Shown here: positions 37,251 through 49,000 of the stretch, one piece after another | Position numbering within the stretch: position 1 is the first letter of the stretch | Layout of the letters: every line of letters starts with the position of its first letter | Assembly: GCA_023974075.1 (NCBI GenBank) | Contig: CM043801.1 | Span: 25,516,736-25,580,735 of the forward strand | DNA length: 64,000 nucleotides | Reading direction: 5' to 3' | Origin: Chaenocephalus aceratus | Lineage: Eukaryota > Chordata > Actinopteri > Perciformes > Channichthyidae | Notes under the pieces: model-generated | Seen by the model: only the letters and a program-made list of their open reading frames with translations | The model's database searches: none | Told to the model about the DNA's origin: nothing | Program-made: the position numbers and the translations under genes

Positions 37251-38601
37251 TTATGATTGTCAATTATCCTCACATATTGCCACATTTCAGATAATCGGTG
37301 TGCTCAACATTCACGCCATACCCGTTGGTTTGGTGATAGTTAACTTGGTATGCCATAAACGTAGAGAAGGAAGAAAACGTTATTGTGGATTAGTCTTATT
37401 ATGATGCATTTTTTAAGTTTCGAACCTCGGCTGGAACTTGTGGTCTGTTCAGATTTCAGATTTTTTTTTTTAACCACAGGTCTTAGGGAGAGTCTGTTCA
37501 CTGAGCAATTTGCCATGCTATATTCCAGTAAGTACATTGTATACCCTTTCTTAATATTTCATTAACTAATATTGAACTGGGCAGTGCACCATAATGCTTT
37601 AGTTATATATTATTGTGTAAAGGAAAAGGAATGTAAACATGTACTGTCAAAAATTAATGAATGGTAAATGTTTTTTTTTCATGTCCCACTCATGATGCAT
37701 TCCCCAAAAACTGTGTTGCATGTTTGCATTTTATTTGTGAATAACTTGACCTGCTTTTTACATATTTAATAAAAAACAAGGTATGTTACAGTAAGTGAGC
37801 TTTTTGTATGTTTAACCTGCTATTTGAAAGATGTTGAGATTCGGATGGATTTGCTGTAATAAAATCACGTTTTAAGTCAATGGGAGTGTTGTCATGTAGC
37901 TCCAGAAACAGCAACTAGCAGATAAATTGTAGTTGTATTAGTTTGATGAAGTCTGTATCTATTTACCAGTACCACAGTGTGAACATACTGTTTTAACTTG
38001 CTTTTTACTAAGTAAAAGTGCAAAAGCATAATCAGGAAAATATAACAGGTAAAGGTACTCATTATGATGAGAGATATATGTAACGAGCGTAAGTATAGCT
38101 AATTGTGCATACTTTATATGCAAATGTTTAGATATTCTTGAGCATAGTCATTTTCTGTTTTTAGTACAAAGTGTACAAGCAGAAAATAAGACAAAACAAC
38201 TGAGAAGTTAAAAACAATTCAACATTTGAAGACAGATGCACATAAGACAATACAATTATACACAATTTAATAAATGAAAATGAAAAGCTATCGTAAAATA
38301 TAGATATGGATTAAAATAAATGATAACTACATAAATAACAATTCAATATAATACCATTTTAAAACTATCTCTCTCTCCCACACACACTGCGTGCGGACCA
38401 TGCTGTTGAATAATCAAACACACCCCTCTCTGGATTGAGCAACACAGTGCTGTTAGTACATTTGCAAACCAGTGAGTTAGCAAACACCGGTAAAGCGCTA
38501 TTGCACAAAGATGGGTTAATGAAATAGATACTATTCGACTACGTTGTTTTGACACATGCATAAACGGCAGCTGTTGCTTAAAGTTACTTTATGTTGTCGT
38601 C
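37251..38601. other. mapre2-spidr intergenic region
   Basis: About 1.35 kb between the mapre2 3' UTR and the spidr start codon. It must contain the spidr promoter and 5' UTR. I see no clear TATA or CCAAT box close to 38602 and no repeat that I can name. Confidence 0.5.
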
Positions 38602-40061
38602 ATGGCTTCCAGAAAGGTAAGAAACCTGCTAACTAGGTAGCTAAATTGCTAGCCCGATTATGCTAACTTTAAGCTACATGCTAGTTAGCTTTGACAACTA
38701 TCTATCTCTGCCCGCCCCCAGCTGAGTGCAGTTTACCTGTCACTCATGAATCAAGTGATTTATATATTCTTCATTATCACAACGACAAACCAATGTTGTA
38801 ATTTAATGTGAAAACTTGATGTATGTCAACACAAGCTAAGTCAAAGCTTTCGACCCAGTTGTTGCATTTAGTGATGAGAACGTATTCTGATCGTCCCCGT
38901 CTTTCCTCTTTGTTCATTGTGTGTAGCGTAAAAGGCACTACAAGGATATAAAGCGTGTCTTCTTTCCTGATGATGTCGAAAAAGGTTTGCAAAAATTGGA
39001 CAAAGAGCCACGATCCCATTCATCTGCGTCTTCTGCCAAGAGCTGGGAGAAGTGTGGAGACAGTTTTCTGGACTCTCCGGTCATGAAGGTGGACAAAGAT
39101 GCACCATGACATGACTGAAACACATAATACTCACATCACCAATTCTTATCTATTATTCTCCAGTTTATTTAACATTGTTGATGGTGTTATTACTTATTAT
39201 TATTATTATTATTTGTTGCAGAACCTCAAGTCATCCGGAAGAAAACTGTCTGATATAAAAAAGATGGCTCAGTCCTCTGCTTTAGGTAATTTGTTGTTAA
39301 GTTCGAGTGTATTTTCTAATACTTTAGGGGCTTTGCAATATCTTGATATTTTATCATCACTTTAAACATCGGCATAGTCATTCATGATACAAATTATTCT
39401 TATTTACTGTCACAGTAATCATAAAATCACATTATATTCAATGTACGTTTGGACTGAACAATCCAATTTATTTTAGAGCAGAGTTTTGTCTCACCACAAT
39501 TTACCAATCTGGCCAAATAGTGTATGTTGTCATGTTTATCATCAGATCTAACAATAGGAAGAAAACCGAGATAAGGCAGTCTGGGGACATTCACTTCTAT
39601 CTTTAATCTTCCACCTCTTGACACAATTTAATGTGATGTTTTCCTTCTTTTGTTTTGATAAATAAATACAAGACAGCCTTTTGAGAAAGTGATACAGTTT
39701 AATCTCAAACAATACCTTTGATTCCTTCTATCTATTCCACAAAGGAATATCAATTGTTGTATTGCTTTATTTGGTGTGGGGAATATAGCCATTAAGCTCT
39801 GTATATATGTCTCTTTGGCTTTATTTGTTGACATCAAACAGACATCGCCTTATTTTTCTCTCTCTTGTGTTTGTCCAGTGCAGACCAGGGCTGACCCCTG
39901 TAATGAGGACCCGGTGCACATTGCATGGAGCTCCAGTGACGGAGACCAGTCTGATGACGAGACGCAGGATCAACAACAACAGCGTCCTCGGAGACCAGCG
40001 AGACCCACAGCTCCAATCCAGTCTTACACAAGAGCGCTGCGCATGCTCAGCACTGATAAAG
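38602..40061 (+). other. spidr: spidr exons 1-4: N-terminal region
   Basis: MASRK, then the basic RKRHYKDIKRVFFPDD, then SAKSWEKCGDSFLDSP, matching human SEAWLRCGEGFQNTS. Exon 4 carries the conserved WSSSDGDQSDDE. The exon 2 donor (AAG followed by GTGGAC) is weak. An (ATT)n run lies just before exon 3. Confidence 0.85.
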
Positions 40062-43000
40062 GTACGTCTGTTGTGACTTTCTGAGTCATGGCAGGTAAAC
40101 CATAGGCAGTGCTAGTTTTCTTAACAAAAACTGACTAATACTGTCCGTCAGCAACCTTTTTTCCATGACTAAGATGAGACGATGATTAGACAAATGTCAT
40201 TCAATCCTAACTGAAACTACATCAACATGCATTGGGTGGCCATGAACGAATAGGCATTGCTATAGGCCCATCTTTATAACCCCAAAAAGAGGGGACAAGA
40301 TACTCCCGACTCTTTTCTTTTTAAATGCAGTAGTTTTGTGTCCTGTGCTGCAATGTATTACAAAAAAACACTTTACTAAACACTATACTTACAATTAAAT
40401 GCAAGAATTATAGTGCTCTAAAACTTAAACACTTTAATAAAAGCAAACAGATTAAGGTTGACTAATATGAGCAACATTTTTTACTGAGAAATATTACTTA
40501 TATTTGTTTGTATCTATCTGTGAGCTCACTTATACTACTCTACTGCAGAATGGTAAAGATATTATCAACATTAAAAAGAATAACTTATTCCAAATTGTCT
40601 AACTATTCCTCCAACTCATCGTCCAGTTACTGGCATTTTCCAGAGTTTGCTCAGTTATATCTCTCACAGGCTCCGCCCTCTACTGGACTCTATGGGTACT
40701 CTCTTACCCCGCAAGCATTCTCCCACTGAGACTTCTATAGACGTAGCCGGCCCTGGGCGGGCCTACCTGAATGCGCGCGCATCACACCGTATAAAAGGAG
40801 GCCTCGCCTCCTGACTATCATCCTTTTCTCTTCAGCAAGCGGAAGTGTTTTCACGGAGCTTAGAAAGACGGAAAATTTAGAGTAATGGAGTCAGTTCTTG
40901 ACCACAGGACCTGCCCGAAATGTCCAAACCTGATCGCGGGAGTGGATCCACACCCCTGCTGTTTTTTGTGTATGGGGCCTAACCACGCTGTGAGCGGTAT
41001 GGGCCCGACGCCGGCATGCTCAGCCTGCCAGATGCTTCCTCGGCTCACGCGTGAGCATCGTGGGCAGCATTTCCTGTCAGCAGAGGCTCCGCAGGAGGAG
41101 GTGGAGGATTCGGATCTCGACGTTGTCGAGATGGGCGAGTCGGGAGAGGAGGAAGTGCCGTTCCGATTCTCCCTTCCGTGGGGCCAGACAACCCCGATTC
41201 CGGAGGAGGAGGACGAGGACACCTCGGTGTCGGGAGGTCCGACTCTCAGGTCTGCACGTGTGGATTTCCCAGCGGTGATGACCCTGGCAGCGGAGCGCGT
41301 AGGCCTACCGCCACCACCGCTGCCACCGAGGCCTATAAGCCGCCTGAGACAGGGGTTTTACGGCCCGGTGCATCCAGCGCAACCAACCTTCGTTTCGCCC
41401 CAACTGCCTGATATATGGCGGTGTGTGGAGGCGACATAGCAGCAGCCATTCAAGACGAAGGCCCCAGTAGCCGCTATGGCAGGCATCATCAAGGTGGAGG
41501 GCCGCTCGGACACAGCGTGTGCGGGGGTGCCCCCCCTTGATGAGAGCCTGGCGGCCCATCTGCTTCCGCGGGCGGCTGGTTGGGCGGAGGGTAAGCGACC
41601 CCTGCCCCCGCTGCCCCGGGACCGAGACACTCTGGAATATCTGGACAAGATGTTCAAGCTCGGTACGCAGATGGCGGCTGCAGCCAATAATCTCGGCGTG
41701 TTGGGCGTCTCCCTGATCACCCATCAGGCAGCCGCCCCCGCCCTCCTGTCACAAGATGGGAGCGATTATCCGGACCGCGCTATAGGTCAGATGAATAATC
41801 TGATTCATGGCGTGGCCGCTGCAGCAGGGCGGGTGATTTCCTTGGCCACAGTGGCGTCTCGTCACGTGTGGTTGAGACTCACTGCCCTATCTAGAAAAGA
41901 CCGAGAAGATCTCCTCGGAGCCCCGTGTCCACGGAGGGGCTCTTTGGGTCAATCTCCTCGGTCACTCAGCGCTTCAGCCGGCTGGAGGAGGAAAGGGTCC
42001 AGCTTAGCAGGATGCTACCGCTGGCCCCGCCTCCGGCCCCGCTACGCGCTCCTCCACGCGTTTCCATGCAGGCGAGGGAGCGCAGTGCGACAGTGAAGCG
42101 GAGGGAGAGGCGCCGGCACGGGGGTCCCGTAGCTGCGGCGCCCTCCACCTCTACGGCCCATCACATGATATCGGCAGCCACGGGGAAGGGCTGCCCGACC
42201 TCGGCAGGCTCATCAGCGGCAGAGAGCGGCCGGGTGGGGTGCGCCGTCTGCCCGAAGCTGACTGGGGGGGGGAAGTAGCGTCTCGGCGGGGGGAGGAAAT
42301 CTCTTCGCCCGGGACGCGAGGGTGAATCCCGCCTCCTCCCTATTCGATGCACAGATTCCTTTGAAAACATTTAAACATAAAGAAAAAGTTGATCTGTATC
42401 CAAGTCTAAGTGTCCTTTGTTTCCACAATGCTACACTTACACATGATGTCTGTACAGATTCCCCACTCGCCGCCCCAGCCATAGCTCCTGTAAGGGAGGA
42501 GGCTAGTGGGAGTGCGCAGATGAGAGTGATGAAACGTAAACAAAGCTATCGTAATGTTATACGGGTACAGAGGCATTATGGCCGGCATATTGCTGTTGGG
42601 GAACACACTAAGCCTGGGGTTAAGACTCCAATTAATGCAGGTTACCAGAGTTGCATTATGGCAGCGCCCGCACTCATAGAAGAGCGCGTGGCGGTGCGTT
42701 CAGGGACCTTAGGAGACCGCACTACTCCTATGAGGACTCCGATTAATGATGTTCACCGTAAGGGTGAAAACAGCATTTTGAGGGAGCGCGCGCTCACACA
42801 TGAGCGTGCGGCGGTGCGTTCAGGGTCCTCAGTAAATAATCGACCCTTTCTGTGTCGACCCTCCATGGGCAAATCTTCCCTTCACAGGGAGTTTTGCGGC
42901 GGGACGGGTCGCCAGAGAGTACCACAGCTTTATAGCTGCGGCCCCACAGCTGAGTGCATGCCCTTTAACACAGTGTTATGGGGAAAGGAAACTCAGCTGT

Positions 43001-46000
43001 GTACTATCAAAGTGGATGGACAGGACGCTGAAACGGGGCTATTCACTCCAGTTCTGCAGCGTCCCACCCCCTTTTATGGGCATGCGAGAGGTGAAGCTAT
43101 CCTCTCGAGAGGGGATGAGTTTCCTCTCAGCAGAGATTCAGGCTCGGGTGCAGAAACAGGCTGTGTCTGTTGTGCACCCTCAGCACAGGGAAGAGGGTCT
43201 TTATTCCATATACTTCCTGGTTCCCAAGAAGACAGGGGAATTCAGACCTATTCTAGATCTCCGCAGCCTGAATCGCCACATTTCCCGCAGGAAATTCTGC
43301 ATGCTAACTATGAAACAGTTACTGGGGCTGGTGCAGCCAGGCGATTGGTTCACCACCATCGACCTGAAAGACGCATACTTTCATGTAGAAATTGCTCCAA
43401 AGCACAGAAAGTATCTGCGTTTTGCCTTCCAGGGAATAACCTACGAGTACAACAGGCTGCCGTTCGGCTATTCCCTATCCCCACGCACATTCAGCAAATG
43501 TGTGGCCACAGCGCTTCAACTGCTGCGCGCACACGGTATGAGAGTTTTCTTTTACATAGACGACCTCATAGTCATGGCTGGGTCACGGGAACAGGCAATG
43601 TTTTGCACAGCACAATTGATCACACACCTAACCAGATTAGGCTTCGCGATCAATTGGAAAAAGAGCACCCCCATACCTCACCAACAGGCATTGTATTTGG
43701 GTGTGGTGCTTGATGCAGGCACGTTGCGCGCCACCCTGTCAGAGAGCAGACGTGCGTCCCTTCTTCAGGGGGTACGCAGACTGCGACAGGGGGCAACAGT
43801 GACAGCTTTTACTGTCATGCAGACGCTGGGTCTCATGGCGGCTGCTCACATGATGGTCCCGTTAGGGTTACTACATATGCGCCGCCTGCAGAGGTGGTTC
43901 TCCAGCCTGCGCTTGGATCCCAAGAGGCACAAGTGGCGGCTGGTGACCATACCCCCCTCAGTGAGGGGCAACCTCTGGTTTTGGGGGTCCCCGGATCACC
44001 TCCGGAGGGGGTCTCCACTGGGACGGGTGACCTCCTACATCACAGTGTTCACGGATGCATCCGGAACAGGATGGGGAGGGAACTGCCTGAAGAGGGCTAT
44101 AGGTGGGCGCTGGGCTCTAACAGAGTCTCGACACAGCAATCTCCTAGAGCTACGGGCGGTAGTGTTAGTCCTCCGGCATTTCAGGCCCCTAATTCAGGGG
44201 GAACATGTAATGGTCAGGAGCGACAACAGCACCACAGTGGCTTATATCAACAAGCAGGGCGGAGTTCGATCCGCCGCCTTGTTGACCACAGCGGAGGAAC
44301 TGTGGTTATGGGCTTCACAGGTGGTGTTATCTCTGAGAGCCCTCCATATCCCGGGACTGGAGAACGGGGGAGCCGACCTCATGTCGAGGGGCGGCCCCCT
44401 GCCAGGCGAGTGGGTGCTTCACCCGAAGGTGGTGAAGCAGATCTGGGCCCAGTTCGGGAGAGCGGAAGTGGATCTGTTCGCCAGCCGGCGAAACAGCCAC
44501 TGTGCCCTGTGGTTCTCCGTGGCTCGGGAGCAACAACCCACCCTTGGGGGTGGACGCGTTTGCACACGAGCCATGGCCAAGGACGCTGATATACGCCTTT
44601 CCACCGCTGCGTCTCATTCTCCCCCTCCTGAGGAGAGTGAGGCGAGAACGTCTGTCAGTCATCCTAGTGGCTCCGGATCGCGTTGGGGCGCCGTGGTACT
44701 CAGAGATGACACGGATGAAGGTGGGCCAGCCCTGGGCGGTTCCCCAGTTCTGGGGGGCGATGTCTCAAGAGGCAGGTGCAATCGGGGCGTTACCCACTCT
44801 CGGCCGTCCTCTCCAGATTTGGCTCCTGAGAGGGACAGGTTGAGACAGGGTGGATTGTCTGATAGTGTTATTCAGTCTATCCAGGCAGCTAGAGCTGGAT
44901 CCACCACAGCCTGTTACAGGCCAAAGTGGCTAGGATTCCAGCGATGGTGTGAGGAGCGGAGAATAGAGCCCCGTGAGTTAGGCTCTATTTTATCCTTCTT
45001 ACAGTTACTGGTGGACAGAGGGCTTGCACATTCAACAGTGAAGGTGTATGCAGCAGCCATCTCGTCCTGCCATGAGGGATTTGGGCAGGTCAGCCTTTAG
45101 TCAACCACTGATGTCGCGGTTTTTACAGGGGGTCAGGAGGCTGCGCCCAGTAGTGCACGCCTCCACCCCACAGTGGGACCTGCCCCTAGTGCTCGAGGCT
45201 CTGGCCTCGGGGCCGTTTGAGCCTCTGGAGCTCTCCTCTCTGAAAGCATTGTCGTGGAAAACAGCTTTGCTTCTTGCCTTAACGTCAGCCAAAAGAGTGT
45301 CCGAGTCAACTGCTCTGTCGGTGCACCCGAGCTGTTTACAGATTCGGGGTGACCGGAGCGGCGCAACACTCAGACCGAACCCCTCCTTTGTGCCCAAGAG
45401 CCTAAGGAGTGCGTTCAGGTCAAGGGCTATTCAGTTAGGGGGTTTTAGGCTTCCCCCCCATGGTGGGACCAGGGAAGCTAAACTGCACCTCCTCTGCCCG
45501 GTGCGTGCGCTAGCATGTTATGTAGAGCGCACGGCTGCCCTTAGACGCACCGAACAGCTGTTCGTGTGCTTCGGGGGCGGGGTGATCGGGAAAGCTCTGT
45601 CCAAGAAACGCCTGGCAGGCTGGCTCTGCGAGTGCATTGCACATGCCTACGGACAGGCAGGGAGAGCCTGCCCCACGGGGGTTCGTGCACACTCCACACG
45701 GGCTGTGGCTGCGTGAGGATATATGCACAGCGGCGTCTTGGTCAACGCCAGGCCCCTTCATAAGGTTTTATCTCTTGGACATGTCGGGCTCTTTCTCCTC
45801 GTCTGTACTTGCGGGGGCAACACAGGACTGGTAGGGGGGAGGGGGGTTGTGGGTCAGTTGGCATCTGACCCCCTCCCCGGACGTAATGCGCCTTCGCTGT
45901 TCTCGGGCCTTCGGAGGGTCCCGGGAGGGCGGGGGTGGCGCACTGGGCCCTTACAGGGCTGGAGGGCTGCTCTCCTCCTGCCGAGAGCAGGAGGGGGGAG

Positions 46001-49000
46001 CCCTCCACACTTTAGTCCACACACTCGGCACGGGGTCAGTGTTTGAGTGTGGGGCAGGGGCTCTGGCGCTCTCCCTGTTATCCTTAGGGATTCAGGGAGG
46101 CAGGCGTGTAGTAAGCCCTTTCGGGGCCGAGGGGGCTCGCCCCATCCAGGGTGGGGGGGTCCCCCGGCACTGTTTTTTGAGCACACTTTTTGCGAGGTAA
46201 GCGCAGCAGGGTGTGCTCTGTCAGCCATAGCCCAGATTTCTCCTCGGTTACAACCGGGTTAAAGGAGAAGGTGGGGCAGCAGCTGCTGACCATAATAGCC
46301 GGTCAGGGGCAGTAGGGTGGAATATTGTTGGACGACAGTGCGCGTATACATCGCGGCTCCACCCACTGTACCCATAGAGTCCAGTAGAGGGCGGAGCCTG
46401 TGAGAGATATAACGTAGTGTAACCCTTGTTATATTAGCACAGGCGGAGCCTCTACTCGGGGCACTGTCTGTCCTATTCCGCTCGCTGAAGAGAGGTGTAG
46501 GATGATAGTCAGGAGGCGAGGCCTCCTTTTATACGGTGTGATCGCGCGCATTCAGGTAGGCCCGCCCAGGGCCGGCTACGTCTATAGAAGTCTCAGTGGG
46601 AGAATGCTGTGGGGTAAGAGAGTACCCATAGAGTCCAGTAGAGGGCTCCGCCTGTGCTAATATGACAAGGGTTACACTACGTAACCCGACGTTATCATGT
46701 AGTTGACTCAGCTTTTGTCCTTTGAACACATGTTGTCCACTTGATAACAACTTCTGTGCACTGATAGGCAGTGAGATTTTATCGAAAACCCCAGACTTGT
46801 CTGATAAGTAAACATTGAGTCAGGATCGGTTTGTCAAACCTGTTGTTTTCATTTATGGTATTCTTTTCTTTCTTTAGATGACCTTCCTGTTATCGACACA
46901 GACACTGATCTGGAAGAATCCGAGGAAGAAGTTGAGAAGGACAGCGGGCAACAAATCTCAGACTGTGAATCAGAGTCCTTTGAGGAAAAACCTGAGGATT
47001 TACCTCTTAACCCTTCAAATGTGAGTGAACTAAATTCATACTGATACATTGCCTCAGATACCACATTTAACACATTCCTCAAAGGTGTCATACACACTAG
47101 ATGGCGCCACACAACCACTTAACCTCCACATTTATTTTTTAGCCCAGTGTATGTTTCTAAATGAAAGTGCTCAGTTTACTACCAATGCATGCAGTTATCC
47201 TTAAATGTTAGTTTTCCTATAGTCCAATGCGACACCACATGATATTCTGTGTTTTTCTAAACCGAATGAGCTTTACCATAGTTGTGGCTAACATAGCATG
47301 GAAGCACATGTTTGAATATAACTTAAAAGAACATCTCAAGTTATTCATTTTTATTTTGAGTCATCAATTCCAGTTTTGACCTATATTTGTTTGATTGTTT
47401 AGAGTTAAATTATAACCATTACACCACTAGGTGGAGTATTGAAAACCTGTTCCTAAAAGGACCTGGTAGGCTTGAACCAGCATTGTGCTCTCTCTCTCTC
47501 TCTCTCCTTCTCTCCTCTCTCTCCTCTCTCCTCTCTCTCCCTCTCCTCTCTCTCCTCTCCCTCTCTCTCCCTCTCTCCCTCTCCCTCTCTCCTCCTCTCC
47601 TTCGCTCTCTCTCTCTCCCTCTCTCTCTCCTCTCTCTCTCTCTCCTCCTCTCTCCTCTCGTCTCGTGCAGGTTATATTCCAAAGTGTCAAAGTTCACAAG
47701 CTGAGAGGCCAATAAAGGTTTGACTGAGGTTGGAGAGATAAGCTGACACTATTCACAGATACAATTCAGATATTAAAACAATTGAGAGATAATCTTTTCC
47801 GACTTTAATAAAGACAGTAGTTGCTTTTCGTACTCTGAAACTCAAATGTGGAATAAATTCAACTTGGTATAGGGTTATTTAAGAAGATCCAAACATGGAA
47901 AGCTCTAACATATTTTTTAATAAACATATAAAAATGCATTGTTTTTTAGAGCTATCAAGTCATTTTCCAAGCAGAAATGCCATACATTTGATGGTTCCAG
48001 CTTCTTAAATCTGCTTTATTGTGTTGCATTTCATTGAATTGAATATTTTTCAAGTTTAGACTGTTTTTCAAGACATTACAACATTACATGTCACTTGTTA
48101 GGTGCTTTTTATCCAAGGCGACTTACATACTCAATACTGTGGACAATCCCCACAGGAGCAAAAGACAAAAACCAGTCATTCAATCACGTCAGCTTGAGCT
48201 CTGAGAAACTGCGATGGACATTTTTCATAGCTCTCTGAATAGAAAAACTTCAAATATGATTCATACACTGTGGTTCGCTGAACACACCCATGCTGTTTCA
48301 TTGGTGTTATCATAGTAGGCAATCTTTTGTGGGCCCTGAATACTGTGCAGACTTGGATCAAACGGCTCCTTCTCAGAAGTCTTTCAGGAGCGGTGTGGTT
48401 AAAGGCAGGGCTGACATTGACAGAATGTACAAGGAGTGGTCAAGGTGTTTTCACGTTTAACACAGCGCTTTGTTGTGTCGCACACATTTACAACAACTGG
48501 AAATACATGTAGTTGATCTGCTGCGTGTGGCCAAATGACTGAGGTGATGCGGTTGAGAAGATAGCGGTTTATTAAATATTCTTGGTGGTTGAGGCCATCA
48601 ATTGAACCAAAGCAGGAATGAGTCCAAAAACCCTGAAATGAGTTGGCATTTGAATGGGTTTTTGGATAGAGGCCTAAAGAATTGCTTTGGTTAAGAACGT
48701 TTTTATTGTAGGACAGAAAATACATCAGTAAATACCCCACTAAAATGAATTGTAAAGCTTTTAAGTGTCTTTAAACATGTGGTTTCTTACAAGTGGCTAA
48801 ATGAGAATCAGGTGGTTGTCGGGATATTCAACGCCATCGAACACAACACTCATCTTCTCAGTGGTAGTGATGTTGATATAAGCAAGTTCAGTTCATAGCC
48901 TTATGTTTGCGTTTTAATTCTAGTGAGTCAATAATGCTTCAGACATTAAATTAGTGTTCCTTTGTGATGATTATCATACTGTAAAAAAACGATTTACCAT

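Larger units (their letters stand above)
40654..46683 (+). mobile_element. DIRS1-like tyrosine-recombinase retrotransposon
   Basis: Complete 6.0-kb element in spidr intron 4, same strand as the gene. Order: left inverted terminal repeat, Gag-like frame, reverse transcriptase and RNase H, DAM-type methyltransferase-like segment, tyrosine recombinase, internal complementary region, right inverted terminal repeat. This architecture defines DIRS1-like elements, which integrate through a circular intermediate and make no target duplication. The sequence is GC- and CpG-rich compared with the AT-rich host intron, suggesting a fairly recent arrival. Stops and frame changes in every coding part make this copy inactive as read. 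Confidence 0.95.

Noticed and set aside
42605..42850. Repeated blocks that might suggest a CRISPR-like array
   Set aside because: Only two imperfect units, in-frame and coding, within a eukaryotic retroelement.
43011..43713. Second half of the 463-codon frame beginning at 42322
   Set aside because: After about 43010 the real coding signal is in another frame (reverse transcriptase), so the remainder is a shadow.
43894..44589. 231-codon open frame on + inside the DIRS element
   Set aside because: Shadow of the reverse transcriptase/RNase H frame; its sequence has no family motifs, while the overlapping frame has all of them.
40640..46690. Idea that the retroelement is an endogenous retrovirus
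   Set aside because: No long terminal repeats, protease, integrase or envelope; inverted repeats, ICR and tyrosine recombinase identify it as DIRS1-like.
47395..47490. tRNA-like words (TGGTGTAATGGTTAT and GGTTCAAGCC on the minus strand)
   Set aside because: The A-box-like and B-box-like words are in the wrong order for a tRNA and no cloverleaf can be drawn; at most a scrambled SINE scrap.
47387..47723. Open frames rich in Ser-Leu (+) and Arg-Glu (-)
   Set aside because: Translations of the CT/CCT tract.
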